A stretch of DNA of 64,000 bases from Streptomyces sp. B1I3. GTDB taxonomy: Bacteria; Actinomycetota; Actinomycetes; Streptomycetales; Streptomycetaceae. Each line of letters begins with the position of its first letter. The first letter of the stretch is position 1. A program made the translations under genes and the position numbers. This document shows positions 1 through 8,727 of the stretch, piece after piece. The notes beneath the pieces were generated by a model, which saw only the letters and a program-made list of their open reading frames with translations, made no database searches and had not been told where the DNA came from. The stretch is from contig NZ_JAUSYD010000001.1 in assembly GCF_030816615.1 (NCBI RefSeq), positions 4,362,501 through 4,426,500 on the forward strand, in the 5' to 3' direction.

Positions 1-65
1 AACCGTTCCTTCCGGGTGCTGTGACCCGCGGTCGCGTAAGCCCGTGAACCCTGCCGGACCGCCGG

Positions 66-98
66 CGGCCGGGAGGCGCACCCCGCGCCTCCCGGCCG
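66..98 (-). terminator. intrinsic terminator of the UbiB-like gene
   Basis: A perfect 14-bp stem (66-79 with 85-98) encloses a 5-nt loop and lies just past the stop codon of the leftward kinase gene. Bases 1-65 hold nothing I can assign. Confidence 0.75.
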
Positions 99-108
99 TT
101 GCGCGTGC

Positions 109-2070
109 TCAGTTCCGTCCCCGGGCGATGGAGAAGACCACCCGCAGCACCAGGATGAAGCTGACCACCAGCAGGTTGTAGCCGATCAGCTGGCTCAGCG
201 AGACGGACCCGATGACCGTCGGCTTGCCGTCGATGCTCAGCAGCACGGCGCCGACCAGGGCGATGACCCCCCCGAGGAACGTCAGCAGCACGTCGTGGAC
301 GAGGCCGCGCACGAAGCGCCGGTCCCGCTCGTCCGCCAGCAGCCGTATGCGGACCCCGAGCCGGCCACCCTCCACCGCGCTGCTGATCCTGTCCACCCGC
401 CGCGGCAGCCGGCGCAGCACCGAGGTGAGCGAGAGCGCCTCCTCGATCAGCGAGTCCTTGACCCGCTCGTAGCTCAGCTGCTCGCGGACCCGCGCGGCGG
501 CGAACGTACGGGCCTGCGCGACGATGTCGAAGTCCGCCACGAGCCGTTCGACGGTGCCCTCCACGGTGGCCAGGGCCCGGAAGGTGGCGGCCACCTCCGG
601 CGGGACGGTCAGACCGTGCTGGGCGACGAGCAGGAACAGCTCGGAGAACATGTCGCGGTGCGGGGCGCTCCCGGGGCTCAGGTACCGCGCCATGAACCGC
701 CCCAGCGCCCGTTCCAGCTGCCTCTCGTCGAGCTGCTCCGGACGGTCGACGACCTCCAGGAGCGCGTCGCTGAGTGCCGCGGGATCGTTGCGGTGCAGGG
801 CGAGCAGCAGGTCCTGCAGCGCGGAGCGCATCCTCCGGTCGAGCCGGCCCACCGAGCCGAAGTCGAGCAGCCCGAGCTCGCCACTGCTCAGCAGCAGGAC
901 GTTCCCGGGGTGCGGGTCGGCGTGGAACACCCCGCCGAGGATGATCTGTTCGAGGATGCAGTCGAGCAGCTGCTCGGCGAGCTTCGCGCCGTCCAGCCCG
1001 CGTTCGGCGATCGTCTCCCTGGCGGAACTGAGGGGTACGCCGTCCAGCCGCTCCAGGGTCAGCACCCGCCTGCTGCTGTGGGCCTCGTACACGCGTGGTG
1101 TGCGGATGGCGCAGACGGATCCCGAGGCCGCGGCCGCGGCGGTGATCGCGGCCATGTTGCGGGCCTCGGTCCGGAAGTCCAGCTCCTCGTGGAGCGAGAC
1201 GGCGAAACCGTTCAACAGCTCACCGAGGCCCATGCTCCTCGCCCAGCTCGTGTGCTCCTCCAGCTTGCGGCTGAGCCGGAACAGGATGTCGAGGTCGCGC
1301 TCCACGACCTGCCCGGCGCCGGGACGCTGGATCTTCACCGCGACCTCCTGGCCGTCCAGCAACCGGGCCCGGTGCACCTGGGCCATCGATCCGGCCGCCA
1401 GGGGCTCCGGGTCGAACTCGGCGAACACGGCCTCGGGTTCGCGGCCCAGCTCCTCGGCGAGCAGCTCCCGTACCCCGTCCCAGGCCTCCGCAGCGGCCTG
1501 GTGGTGGAGCCGGGAGAACTCCTCGACGTACTCGGCGGGGAGCAGGTCGTAGCGGGTGGAGAGCATCTGGCCGAGCTTGACGAACGTCGCTCCCGCCTCT
1601 TCCAGCGCCCGCCGCAGCTGCTGCGCGGAGTGCCGGCGTCCGGCGGCCGTCCCCTTCGGCGAGCCGGCCCGGGACAGGCCGCGCAGCGAGGGGGAGAGGC
1701 CGTTCCGCATGGCTATGGCGCTGAGTTCCGCGTAACGGCGCGTGCGTACCACGCGGCGGCGCAGCACCCCGGGCAGCCGCACGAGGTCGGACAGCGTGCT
1801 GCTGGGCAGCATGACCTCCGAGGCCGCCAGGAAGATCATCGTGACCAGGATGCCGCAGCCCACCTGCACGGAGGTCATGGCCGGCCGGTGGCTGCTCGGC
1901 CCCATGGCCGAGATGATCTGCATCGTCGCCAGCACACCGACGGTGCCGGCGAGGGCGGCACGTATCTTGCCGATCCTGATGCCGAGCAGGCGCCGGGCGC
2001 CCATGGAGAGGCCGGCCAGGGTGAACACGAAGAGGACGGGTATCAAGATCAGGAACGCTGTGTGCTGCAT
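109..2070 (-). CDS. AarF/ABC1/UbiB-family atypical kinase, membrane-anchored
   Basis: A 653-aa protein of the ABC1/UbiB atypical kinase family, whose members support isoprenoid-quinone or lipid metabolism; the substrate here is unknown. Hydrophobic segments lie at the N-terminus (about residues 2-20, 35-50 and 65-85) and two more at the C-terminus. Between them are family motifs: KLGQML (the KxGQ element), the alanine-rich loop AAGSMAQVH, VAVKIQRP, HADPHPGN and LLDFGSVG. I chose the ATG at 2070 because GAAAGG lies 8 nt upstream; an in-frame ATG at 2100 has no such site. It stands alone, followed by a terminator at 66-98. Confidence 0.85.
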   Translation of the reverse strand: MQHTAFLILIPVLFVFTLAGLSMGARRLLGIRIGKIRAALAGTVGVLATMQIISAMGPSSHRPAMTSVQVGCGILVTMIFLAASEVMLPSSTLSDLVRLPGVLRRRVVRTRRYAELSAIAMRNGLSPSLRGLSRAGSPKGTAAGRRHSAQQLRRALEEAGATFVKLGQMLSTRYDLLPAEYVEEFSRLHHQAAAEAWDGVRELLAEELGREPEAVFAEFDPEPLAAGSMAQVHRARLLDGQEVAVKIQRPGAGQVVERDLDILFRLSRKLEEHTSWARSMGLGELLNGFAVSLHEELDFRTEARNMAAITAAAAASGSVCAIRTPRVYEAHSSRRVLTLERLDGVPLSSARETIAERGLDGAKLAEQLLDCILEQIILGGVFHADPHPGNVLLLSSGELGLLDFGSVGRLDRRMRSALQDLLLALHRNDPAALSDALLEVVDRPEQLDERQLERALGRFMARYLSPGSAPHRDMFSELFLLVAQHGLTVPPEVAATFRALATVEGTVERLVADFDIVAQARTFAAARVREQLSYERVKDSLIEEALSLTSVLRRLPRRVDRISSAVEGGRLGVRIRLLADERDRRFVRGLVHDVLLTFLGGVIALVGAVLLSIDGKPTVIGSVSLSQLIGYNLLVVSFILVLRVVFSIARGRN

Positions 2071-2669
2071 GGGCGGAGCCTTTCCCGGACCGGAGTCCAT
2101 GTGCGGTGCAGATGGAGGCCGTTCAGCCGTCGGGGCCGGGCCTGCCGGCTGGTGGGCTGTGCCGCTCTCCCGGCGCCGGCGGCCATTGTCCGTGGCTGCC
2201 GGGGAACCGCTTCACCCAGGTCCGGTACAGGAAACTGCAGATGTGGACGAGGTGGCACCTCCTGGCAAGAACGTGCAGATGCCGCCGGGTGGGAACCGGA
2301 CGGGTGCCGGCTCGTTTCCGCCGTCCCGCGTCGGCCTTCCTGGCTGCCTGACCGGTCCAGGCGGGCGGGACACGGAGGGGCTCGCACCCCGCCCGTACTC
2401 CGTCGGCCACCGGAACGGGCGCCAGCAAGGGTTTTTCTCCCCTTGTCCGGAATCAGGCTCTTCGCACAGGGCGCGACGGCGAAAACGCCGCATGGTGCAT
2501 GACCGGTTGTGCCGTCTACCCGGGCGTGAGTGAAGGGAACCCGCGTGACCGTGGCACCAAGCTGTCGAAATCGGCTCTCGAACACACGGACTGTGCTGGA
2601 GGCGCCCTAAGTTGACCACGTCAAGGGGGCGCGGTTCTGCCCGGAGGAAGCAACTGCCGAGAGGTTGAC
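2071..2669. other. 600-bp divergent intergenic region, no convincing gene
   Basis: This separates the leftward kinase gene from the rightward LuxR-type regulator. Open frames exist on both strands, but their compositions (arginine/proline-rich, no ribosome-binding site) look like GC-rich shadows. The part near 2600-2669 should contain the regulator promoter. Otherwise I see no structure. Confidence 0.4.
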
Positions 2670-3623
2670 GTGGCTGATACGGGGATCGGTTTGGATGTGC
2701 GGTCGGAGCTGGTCTACCGCACGCTGCTCCAGCGTGCGACGTGGGGGACCCGGGAACTGGCGCTCACGCTCGCGTGGCCGGCGGACCAGGTGGCGAGGGT
2801 GCTCGACGCGCTGCGGGCCGACGGACTCGCGAGTGCCTCCGGGGAGGACGGGGCGGCGTACCGCGCCGTCGAGCCGTGCATAGCCCTGCCGACGCTGCTG
2901 GCCTCGCGGATGCGTGAGGGCCGCTCGCCGCAGCCCTGTCCGGTACGGATCGGCCGGTTCATCGCCCTGCATGAGCAGGCGGAACGTTTCGGCGATTTCG
3001 GCGAGGGCGGCGAGAACCGTCACGACGCGTCCGTCATGATCGAGCGGCTGGTCGCCAAGGTCGAGCGCGAGGTCGTGTTCCTCGTCCCCCGGTACAGCCA
3101 GGGCGGTTTCGAGTTCTCCCGCCCTGTCGTGGACATGGCGCTGAGGCGGGGCGCGAAGCTCCGGGCGGTGTGGGCCTCTTCGGTGATCAAGGCGCCGGGC
3201 GCCATGGCCCACGCCCAGTGGCTGACGCAGGAGGGTGCCGCGCTGCGCTCGGTGGGTACCCTGCCGCCGCGTGCGGTGATCATGGACAACGCGGTCGCGG
3301 TGGTCATCGACGAGAACGGAGCGATCCGCGTCGTACGGTCCGCGGTGGAACTGGAGCGGCTGAGCGCCCTCGCCGAGCGGTTCTGGGACCGCGGGGCGAC
3401 CGTACGGCAGACGGGGCGGCAGCCCGTCGCTCCGACCCGCCGCCCCCGCTCGGAGATCGTCCTGCGCCTCCTGTCCGAGGGCCTCACGGACGACGCGATC
3501 GCCCGCCGGCTGGGGTGCAGCGTCCGCACCGTACGCAACGACGTGGCCTCCGCCATGGAGGCACTTGACGCGCGTAGCCGCTTCCAGGCCGGGGCCCGCG
3601 CCATGCAGGTGGGCCTGATCTGA
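2670..3623 (+). CDS. LuxR-type HTH transcriptional regulator
   Basis: A 317-aa cytoplasmic regulator. The C-terminal region (about residues 250-300, SEIVLRLLSEGLTDDAIARRLGCSVRTVRND) is a LuxR/GerE-type helix-turn-helix. The N-terminal 60 residues resemble a TrmB-like winged helix (ELALTLAWPADQVARVLDALRADG), a combination common in Streptomyces regulators. The middle contains a region (VFLVPRYSQGGFEF to AVVIDENGAIRVVRS) like the phospholipase-D-fold sensor part of TrmB-like proteins. The start is GTG at 2670, with GAGAGG 5 nt upstream. No adjacent gene reveals its target, so the effector is unknown. Confidence 0.8.
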   Translation: MADTGIGLDVRSELVYRTLLQRATWGTRELALTLAWPADQVARVLDALRADGLASASGEDGAAYRAVEPCIALPTLLASRMREGRSPQPCPVRIGRFIALHEQAERFGDFGEGGENRHDASVMIERLVAKVEREVVFLVPRYSQGGFEFSRPVVDMALRRGAKLRAVWASSVIKAPGAMAHAQWLTQEGAALRSVGTLPPRAVIMDNAVAVVIDENGAIRVVRSAVELERLSALAERFWDRGATVRQTGRQPVAPTRRPRSEIVLRLLSEGLTDDAIARRLGCSVRTVRNDVASAMEALDARSRFQAGARAMQVGLI

Positions 3624-4043
3624 CCGCCCGGCCGCAGGGTCGTGGAGGTTCCGCCGCGGCCGGTTCGGCGGCACCCGCCCCTCACCGGCCCGCGCCCTTC
3701 CGGCCAGGCGGCCGAGGGTGTCCCCGGTACCCGGGCTCTCGTCCCCGCACCGCCGGGCGGCCTCACCGGCAGCCGCACGTACCGGCGTCCTCTCACCGGC
3801 GGTACCCGGTTCCACCCCGCTCCTCTCGAGGGCGAGCACCGTCCGCACCGCTCCGCGTCCGACCGCGGAGCCACCTCCGCACGGCCCGGGCCGCCGCCCG
3901 CCCTTCCCCGGTGGGGCGGGTGACCGGCCGATCGAGGCCGAGGCCGGACCACGGTCGAGGACCCGACACCCTGCCGAGCCCAGCGCCCCACGCCATACAC
4001 AGTGGCCATGGAGCGCCGCCGCACCGCCGCCTACGCTCGCCGC
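3624..4043. other. 420-bp intergenic region, nothing firm
   Basis: Very GC-rich sequence between two rightward genes. Short open frames are proline/arginine-rich and lack ribosome-binding sites, so I reject them. The only support I find is the -10-like box for the downstream aminotransferase at its right edge. Confidence 0.35.
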
Positions 4044-4044
4044 A
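4032..4044 (+). promoter_or_regulatory. -10 box for a leaderless aminotransferase mRNA
   Basis: TACGCT at 4032-4037 is followed by exactly 6 nt and then the ATG at 4044. No Shine-Dalgarno sequence precedes the ATG. This is the TANNNT-N6-ATG geometry of leaderless actinomycete transcripts. No clear -35 box is visible. Confidence 0.5.
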
Positions 4045-5408
4045 TGACCCCTCATGCCCCGTACGTCGACTCCGCCGCCGGTGCGGCCGTGAAGGCCGCC
4101 GACCGCGCGCACGTGTTCCACTCCTGGTCCGCCCAGGGCCTGATCGACCCGCTCGCCGTGGCCGGCGCCGAGGGGGCCCACTTCTGGGACTACGACGGCA
4201 ACCGCTACCTCGACTTCACCAGCGGCCTCGTCTTCACCAACATCGGCTACCAGCACCCCGCCGTCGTGGCCGCCGTCCAGGAGCAGGCGGGCAGGCTCAT
4301 CACCTTCGCTCCCGCGTTCGCCGTCGAGGCGCGCTCCGAGGCCGCACGCCTCATCGCCGAGCGCACCCCCGGGGACCTGGACAAGATCTTCTTCACCAAC
4401 GGCGGCGCCGAGGCCGTCGAGAACGCCGTCCGCATGGCCCGGCTGCACACCGGCCGCACCAAGGTGCTGTCCGCCTACCGCTCGTACCACGGCGCCACCT
4501 CCACCGCGATCAACCTCACCGGTGACCCGCGCCGCTGGGCCTCCGACAACGGCTCGGCGGGCGTCGTCCGATTCTGGACGCCGTTCCTCTACCGTTCCCC
4601 GTTCCACGCGCGGACCGAGGCCGAGGAGTGCGCCCGCGCGCTCCAGCACCTCGAGGACACCCTCGCCTTCGAGGGCCCGTCGACCGTCGCCGCCGTCGTG
4701 CTGGAGACCATCCCCGGCACGGCCGGCATCATGACCCCGCCGCCCGGCTACCTCGCGGGCGTGCGCGAGATCTGCGACCGGTACGGGATCGTCTTTGTCC
4801 TCGACGAGGTGATGGCCGGATTCGGACGCACCGGGAAGTGGTTCGCCGCCGACCACCACGGCGTCGTGCCGGACCTGATGACCTTCGCGAAGGGCGTCAA
4901 CTCCGGTTACGTACCTCTCGGAGGGGTCGCCATCAGCGCCGAGATCGCGGCGACCTTCGAGTCCCGTCCCTACCCCGGCGGTCTCACCTACTCCGGCCAC
5001 CCGCTGGCCTGCGCCGCCGCCGTCGCCACGATCAGGGTGATGGAGGACGAGAAGATCGTCGAGAGCGCCGCACAGCTCGGCGAGCACGTTCTCGGCCCCG
5101 GCCTGCGGGAGCTCGCCGAGCGTCACCCGTCCGTCGGTGAGGTCCGCGGCGTCGGCGCGTTCTGGGCGCTGGAACTGGTCCGCGACAGGGAGACCCGCGA
5201 ACCGCTGGTCCCCTACAACGCGACCGGCGAGGCCAACGCCCCCATGGCGGCCTTCGGCGCCGCCTGCAGGAAGAACGGCCTGTGGCCCTTCGTCAACATG
5301 AACCGCACCCACGTGGTCCCCGCCTGCAACATCTCCGAGGCGGAGGCCAAGGAGGGCCTGGCAGCCCTTGACGTGGCCCTTTCGGTCGCCGACGAACACA
5401 CCGTGTAA
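4044..5408 (+). CDS. class III (PLP-dependent) aminotransferase
   Basis: A 454-aa fold-type I, class III aminotransferase (aspartate aminotransferase superfamily; the omega-transaminase / GABA transaminase group). It moves an amino group from an amine or omega-amino acid to a keto acid using pyridoxal phosphate. Supporting motifs are the early FWDYDGNRYLDFTSG, the FFTNGGAEAVENA phosphate-binding loop, VLDEVMAGFGRTGKWF containing the cofactor-contacting Asp, and TFAKGVNSGYVPLGG containing the Schiff-base lysine. Length is normal for the family. The start at 4044 fits a leaderless mRNA. The GntR gene downstream may regulate it. The substrate cannot be fixed from sequence. Confidence 0.9.
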   Translation: MTPHAPYVDSAAGAAVKAADRAHVFHSWSAQGLIDPLAVAGAEGAHFWDYDGNRYLDFTSGLVFTNIGYQHPAVVAAVQEQAGRLITFAPAFAVEARSEAARLIAERTPGDLDKIFFTNGGAEAVENAVRMARLHTGRTKVLSAYRSYHGATSTAINLTGDPRRWASDNGSAGVVRFWTPFLYRSPFHARTEAEECARALQHLEDTLAFEGPSTVAAVVLETIPGTAGIMTPPPGYLAGVREICDRYGIVFVLDEVMAGFGRTGKWFAADHHGVVPDLMTFAKGVNSGYVPLGGVAISAEIAATFESRPYPGGLTYSGHPLACAAAVATIRVMEDEKIVESAAQLGEHVLGPGLRELAERHPSVGEVRGVGAFWALELVRDRETREPLVPYNATGEANAPMAAFGAACRKNGLWPFVNMNRTHVVPACNISEAEAKEGLAALDVALSVADEHTV

Positions 5409-5459
5409 GGCCTGCGCGGCCGCTCCGTCCGGGACGCGCTCCGCACGACGCCCCCACCG

Positions 5460-5503
5460 TGCCCGGAACCGGGCATACCTCCTGGCTTAAGGTGACCCAA
5501 GCC
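5460..5503 (+). promoter_or_regulatory. two small inverted repeats before the GntR gene
   Basis: TGCCCGG-aa-CCGGGCA (5460-5475) and GGCTT/AAGCC (5484-5488 with 5499-5503) lie within 65 bp upstream of the GntR start. Either could be an autoregulatory operator; this is inference from position and symmetry only. Confidence 0.3.
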
Positions 5504-5522
5504 GAGAACGGGAGGGGGCGTC

Positions 5523-6242
5523 ATGGGCGCGAGCGGAGGTGTGACCCGCAATACGCTGCGGCAGCAGATCGCCGGCGCGCTGCGCGACGAGGTGCTCGCG
5601 GGGCGGCTCCGGCCGCGCGTGGAATTCACCGTCAAACAGATCGCCGAGCAGTACGGGGTGTCCGCGACGCCCGTCCGCGAGGCGCTCTTCGACCTCTCGG
5701 CACAGGGGCTGCTCGAATCCGACCAGCACCGGGGGTTCCGGGTCCGCGAGTTCTCCGTCGCCGACTACCGCTCGATGGTGGAAGCGCGCGCCCTGGTCAT
5801 AGACGGCGTGTTCCGGCGGATCTTCGACGGAAGCGGTACGGCCTCCCAGGTGCTCGGTGCCCACCACGCCGCCCTGGTCTCCGTACGCCGCCGGGCCGAG
5901 GAGGCCGCACGGGCGGCGCGCAGCGGAGACCTCGACATCCTCATCGGCTACGACCTGCGGTTCTGGCGGGAGCTCGGCGCCGTCATCGGCAACGCGTACC
6001 TCACCGACTTCCTGCACCGCCTCCGGGTGCAGGCGTGGGTGTTCTCCGTCCCGTACCTGCGCGGGGACGCCGACGTACGGGACTGGCTGTGGAGCGGCCA
6101 CCAGGAGCTGGTCGAAGCGATCATGGCCGCCGACGGCGACGCGGTGCGGGCGGTGCTCGACGGCTACTACGCGCACGGGTCCGACTGGGCGGACCGGCTG
6201 GCCGCCGGCGACCCCCCGCACCCCGGCCACGGCGGCGGCTGA
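5523..6242 (+). CDS. GntR-family (FadR/FCD subgroup) transcriptional regulator
   Basis: A 239-aa regulator. Residues about 8-75 form the GntR winged helix-turn-helix (LRQQIAGALRDEVLAGRLRPR, then VKQIAEQYGVSATPVREALFDLSAQGLLE). The rest is a mainly helical FCD-type ligand domain (DYRSMVEARALVIDGVFRRI onward). FCD members usually sense small organic acids or amino-acid-derived metabolites. The start ATG at 5523 follows a strong GGGAGGGGG site. It sits 114 bp after the aminotransferase in the same orientation, which suggests, without proving, that it controls amine or amino-acid catabolism. Confidence 0.85.
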   Translation: MGASGGVTRNTLRQQIAGALRDEVLAGRLRPRVEFTVKQIAEQYGVSATPVREALFDLSAQGLLESDQHRGFRVREFSVADYRSMVEARALVIDGVFRRIFDGSGTASQVLGAHHAALVSVRRRAEEAARAARSGDLDILIGYDLRFWRELGAVIGNAYLTDFLHRLRVQAWVFSVPYLRGDADVRDWLWSGHQELVEAIMAADGDAVRAVLDGYYAHGSDWADRLAAGDPPHPGHGGG

Positions 6243-6368
6243 GCACACCCGGCAACCGGCCCGGGCCCGCCCGCCGGCCGAGCGGACCGCACCGCGCCCT
6301 GTGCGCGGGGTCCCGGCCGCATTACGCTGTCCCGACCACCGCACGAACCCGTTGGAGAGCGAGACTTC

Positions 6369-7019
6369 GTGGCCTGTGACCTGTGGCTGGTCCCCCTCGT
6401 CGATGTGCTGTGCCACAGCCCCGACAACCCGTTCGCCGAAGAGATCGCCATCTACGACAAGGCACTGAGCGACGCGGGGCTGCCCCCCGTCCCCGTCTAC
6501 GCCTACATGCCCGGTCTCACCGGGGACGTGGCCCCCGTCGCCGGGTTCGACTACGACGCCCTGCACTTCCTGCGCCGCGCCTACCTGCTCCAGCTGAGCG
6601 GGCTCGCGGTCACGCCCGTCGACGAGCTGGGCGGGGACTACGAGCAGTTGCTGGAGATGTTCGAGCAGAGCGCCCAGCAGTCGCACCTGGTCTGGCACTA
6701 CGACCACGCCGGGGCGTACGTCCCGCTCGACTTCCCCGCACCGCTGTCGGACGACCGGTTGCTGGAGGGCGGCGGCCCGCTGGGTTCCTCGCACGGCCTG
6801 CTGCGGGAACTGGAGTTCGTGGGGCCGTCCATCGGCATCGACCCGGCCAACCCGCCGGCCGCCCCCCACCCGCCCGCGGGACCGACCACGCTGGAGGAGC
6901 CGGCCGGAACACCGCCGTACGACGACAGCCCGTTCGCACGCGAACGGCACGTCTGGCTGGGCCTGCACGCGGCTGCCACCCGCAGCCTCGCCCAGGGTTC
7001 GATGATCATCTTCAGCTGA
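6369..7019 (+). CDS. hypothetical protein, acidic, 216 aa
   Basis: I do not recognise a named family. It starts with GTG at 6369 after a GAGAGCGAG site. Residues 1-130 look like a compact soluble domain rich in acidic and aromatic residues (for example DELGGDYEQLLEMFEQSAQQ and HLVWHYDHAGAYVPLDF). Residues 140-180 are a proline-rich linker, and the end has a short conserved-looking segment (RHVWLGLHAAATRSLAQG). No signal peptide or membrane segment is visible. The stop codon runs directly into an 8-bp tandem repeat. Confidence 0.65.
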   Translation: MACDLWLVPLVDVLCHSPDNPFAEEIAIYDKALSDAGLPPVPVYAYMPGLTGDVAPVAGFDYDALHFLRRAYLLQLSGLAVTPVDELGGDYEQLLEMFEQSAQQSHLVWHYDHAGAYVPLDFPAPLSDDRLLEGGGPLGSSHGLLRELEFVGPSIGIDPANPPAAPHPPAGPTTLEEPAGTPPYDDSPFARERHVWLGLHAAATRSLAQGSMIIFS

Positions 7020-7020
7020 C

Positions 7021-7080
7021 CGGCTGACCGGCTGACCGGCTGATCGGCTGATCGGCTGATCGGCTGATCGGCTGATCGGC
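7021..7080. repeat. 8-bp tandem repeat, seven copies plus a half unit
   Basis: Two units of CGGCTGAC are followed by five of CGGCTGAT and a partial CGGC, immediately after the stop codon of the preceding gene. The preceding 8 bases (7013-7020, CAGCTGAC) are a one-mismatch copy that includes the stop codon. Because 8 is not a multiple of 3, the array places TGA stops in all three rightward frames. It ends in a GC-rich patch of related words up to about 7145. Confidence 0.9.
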
Positions 7081-7195
7081 CCGTCCCTGCCGCACCGGAG
7101 CACCGGAGCACCGGACCGGCGGAGCCGCTGACCGCTGATCCGCCGGGCCGCGCGAGCGCCGGACCGTCCGGCCGGCTACCGCCCCGGCCCCCGGG

Positions 7196-7972
7196 TCACC
7201 GGGGCGGCTCCGGCGGCCGCTGCCGCGGCATGTTCGGCCGGGCGACCGACGGCATGGTGAGCCGGCCCGGATGGGCACCCTGCTCAGGACGGCCGCCGAC
7301 CGCCCCGGACACGAGCGACTGCATCCCCATGGGCGCGGGGCCGGCCCGGAACTCCACCATCCAGTCCGCGGTCTCCATGCGGACGAGTTCGGTGATGTCC
7401 TCGGAGAACCTGCGCAGCACGCCCAGGCACCGCTCCGCGGCCTCGCTGGCCGTGCCCTCCGTCGGGCCGAGCACCTCCCGTACACACTCGGAGGCCCAGT
7501 CGAACTGGAGCACCTGCAGACGCCGCTGCACGGCCTGTGCCGTCGACAGGTTCCTTATCCAGCCGGAGGTCAGGCCGAAGTACCGGTCACATGCCATGCA
7601 CGCGGCGCCGAGCAGCAGGGACAGATAACCCCAGCCGGCCGACCCGGAGAGGTCCCCCGTCAGATCGAGCAGCGGGAGGGCCACACCGGCGACGACACCG
7701 GCCGCCGTGCCGAGCCGCAGAAGCCTGGCGGTGCGCCGCTTGCGGACCCGGTCCCGGAGATACCAGTCGGCGGTGCGCAGGGCGCCCTCCTCGACCCAGC
7801 GGTACAGCTCGTCGAGCCGTTCGGCGGGTTCGCCCCAGTCGCCGAGGGGGAAGGCGCGTCCGGTCAGGTCCAGGGGCCCCGAACTGTGGCGAGTACCGGA
7901 CCGTTCCGCTCCGGTATCCGCGCCGGACTCCTTGCGGGGCGGCCCCTCGGGCTGCATCTCCGGCTGACTCAC
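7196..7972 (-). CDS. SLATT-domain two-helix membrane protein
   Basis: A 258-aa protein. After an acidic N-terminal segment (LDELYRWVEEGALRTADWYLRDRVRK) come two membrane helices (about residues 80-100 and 105-125). A cytoplasmic helical part follows (DRYFGLTSGWIRNLSTAQAVQRRLQVLQFDW), the signature of SLATT proteins (SMODS and SLOG-associating two-TM effector domain). That family was described as a membrane effector partner of nucleotide-signalling conflict systems; no nucleotide-making partner is visible here. The C-terminus is proline-rich. I chose GTG 7972 because GAGGAG lies 7 nt upstream; a longer frame to 8185 has no such site. It is divergent from the ybaB-recR pair. Confidence 0.75.
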   Translation of the reverse strand: MSQPEMQPEGPPRKESGADTGAERSGTRHSSGPLDLTGRAFPLGDWGEPAERLDELYRWVEEGALRTADWYLRDRVRKRRTARLLRLGTAAGVVAGVALPLLDLTGDLSGSAGWGYLSLLLGAACMACDRYFGLTSGWIRNLSTAQAVQRRLQVLQFDWASECVREVLGPTEGTASEAAERCLGVLRRFSEDITELVRMETADWMVEFRAGPAPMGMQSLVSGAVGGRPEQGAHPGRLTMPSVARPNMPRQRPPEPPR

Positions 7973-8330
7973 CGGGGCACTCCTCTGCACTCTGCGTTCG
8001 GCGCGTATCGACGCGGCTCGGCACGGTTCTCGGACACGGACGGGGCGGAACCGGCATATGACCCGGGCCCTCTCCGCGTAACTCTGCGTTACCTGCTGTG
8101 TGCGTGTGCGTACGGTTACGCCTCCTCTTCCTACCGCCGAATGGTGGGCGATGGGGTCGAAATCGCGGGATTCCCGCGTGCGCACGGCCTCTGGTCAGGT
8201 ATAGGAGCACGACAGACACTTTCCAGATCTCACCCGAAAGAGTTGATCCCCACGGGTGGAGCGCGGCGTCCGGTGAACACGTAGGCTCGGCGTACCGAAA
8301 CAATCCGTCGTCGATGTGCCAGGAGTGACC

Positions 8331-8666
8331 GTGATTCCCGGTGGTGGCCAGCCCAACATGCAGCAGCTGCTCCAGCAGGCCCAGAAGATGCAGCAGGACC
8401 TCGCCGAGGCCCAGGAGGAGCTCGCCAGGACCGAGGTCGACGGGCAGGCGGGCGGTGGCCTGGTGAAGGCCACCGTGACCGGGTCCGGCGAACTGCGTTC
8501 CCTCGTGATCGACCCCAAGGCCGTGGACCCGGAGGACACCGAGACGCTCGCGGACCTCGTGGTCGCCGCGGTGCAGGCGGCCAACGAGAACGCGCAGCAG
8601 CTCCAGCAGCAGAAGCTGGGCCCGCTGGCCCAGGGCCTGGGCGGTATGCCGGGCCTCCCGTTCTGA
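8331..8666 (+). CDS. ybaB: YbaB/EbfC-family nucleoid-associated protein
   Basis: A 111-aa small DNA-binding protein that usually forms a tweezer-shaped dimer coating nucleoid DNA. The long N-terminal helix (MQQLLQQAQKMQQDLAEAQEEL) and the following sheet with VKATVTGSGELRSLVIDP are characteristic. GTG 8331 was chosen over an upstream GTG at 8316 because AGGAG (8321-8325) sits 5 nt before it. It precedes recR, the usual bacterial arrangement; a 61-bp gap separates them and the two are probably co-transcribed. Confidence 0.9.
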   Translation: MIPGGGQPNMQQLLQQAQKMQQDLAEAQEELARTEVDGQAGGGLVKATVTGSGELRSLVIDPKAVDPEDTETLADLVVAAVQAANENAQQLQQQKLGPLAQGLGGMPGLPF

Positions 8667-8727
8667 CCCCTACAGCTACCCGGGCGTACCGGCTACGGTA
8701 CGAGCAGGAATAAGGAAAGGCGTTCCG

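Noticed and set aside
2049..2585. 178-codon leftward open frame upstream of the UbiB-like gene
   Set aside because: Arg/Pro/Ser-rich composition, overlap with the UbiB start and no ribosome-binding site; typical shadow of GC-rich intergenic DNA.
7021..7080. Possible CRISPR array
   Set aside because: Units are 8 bp and directly adjacent without spacers; no cas genes are nearby.
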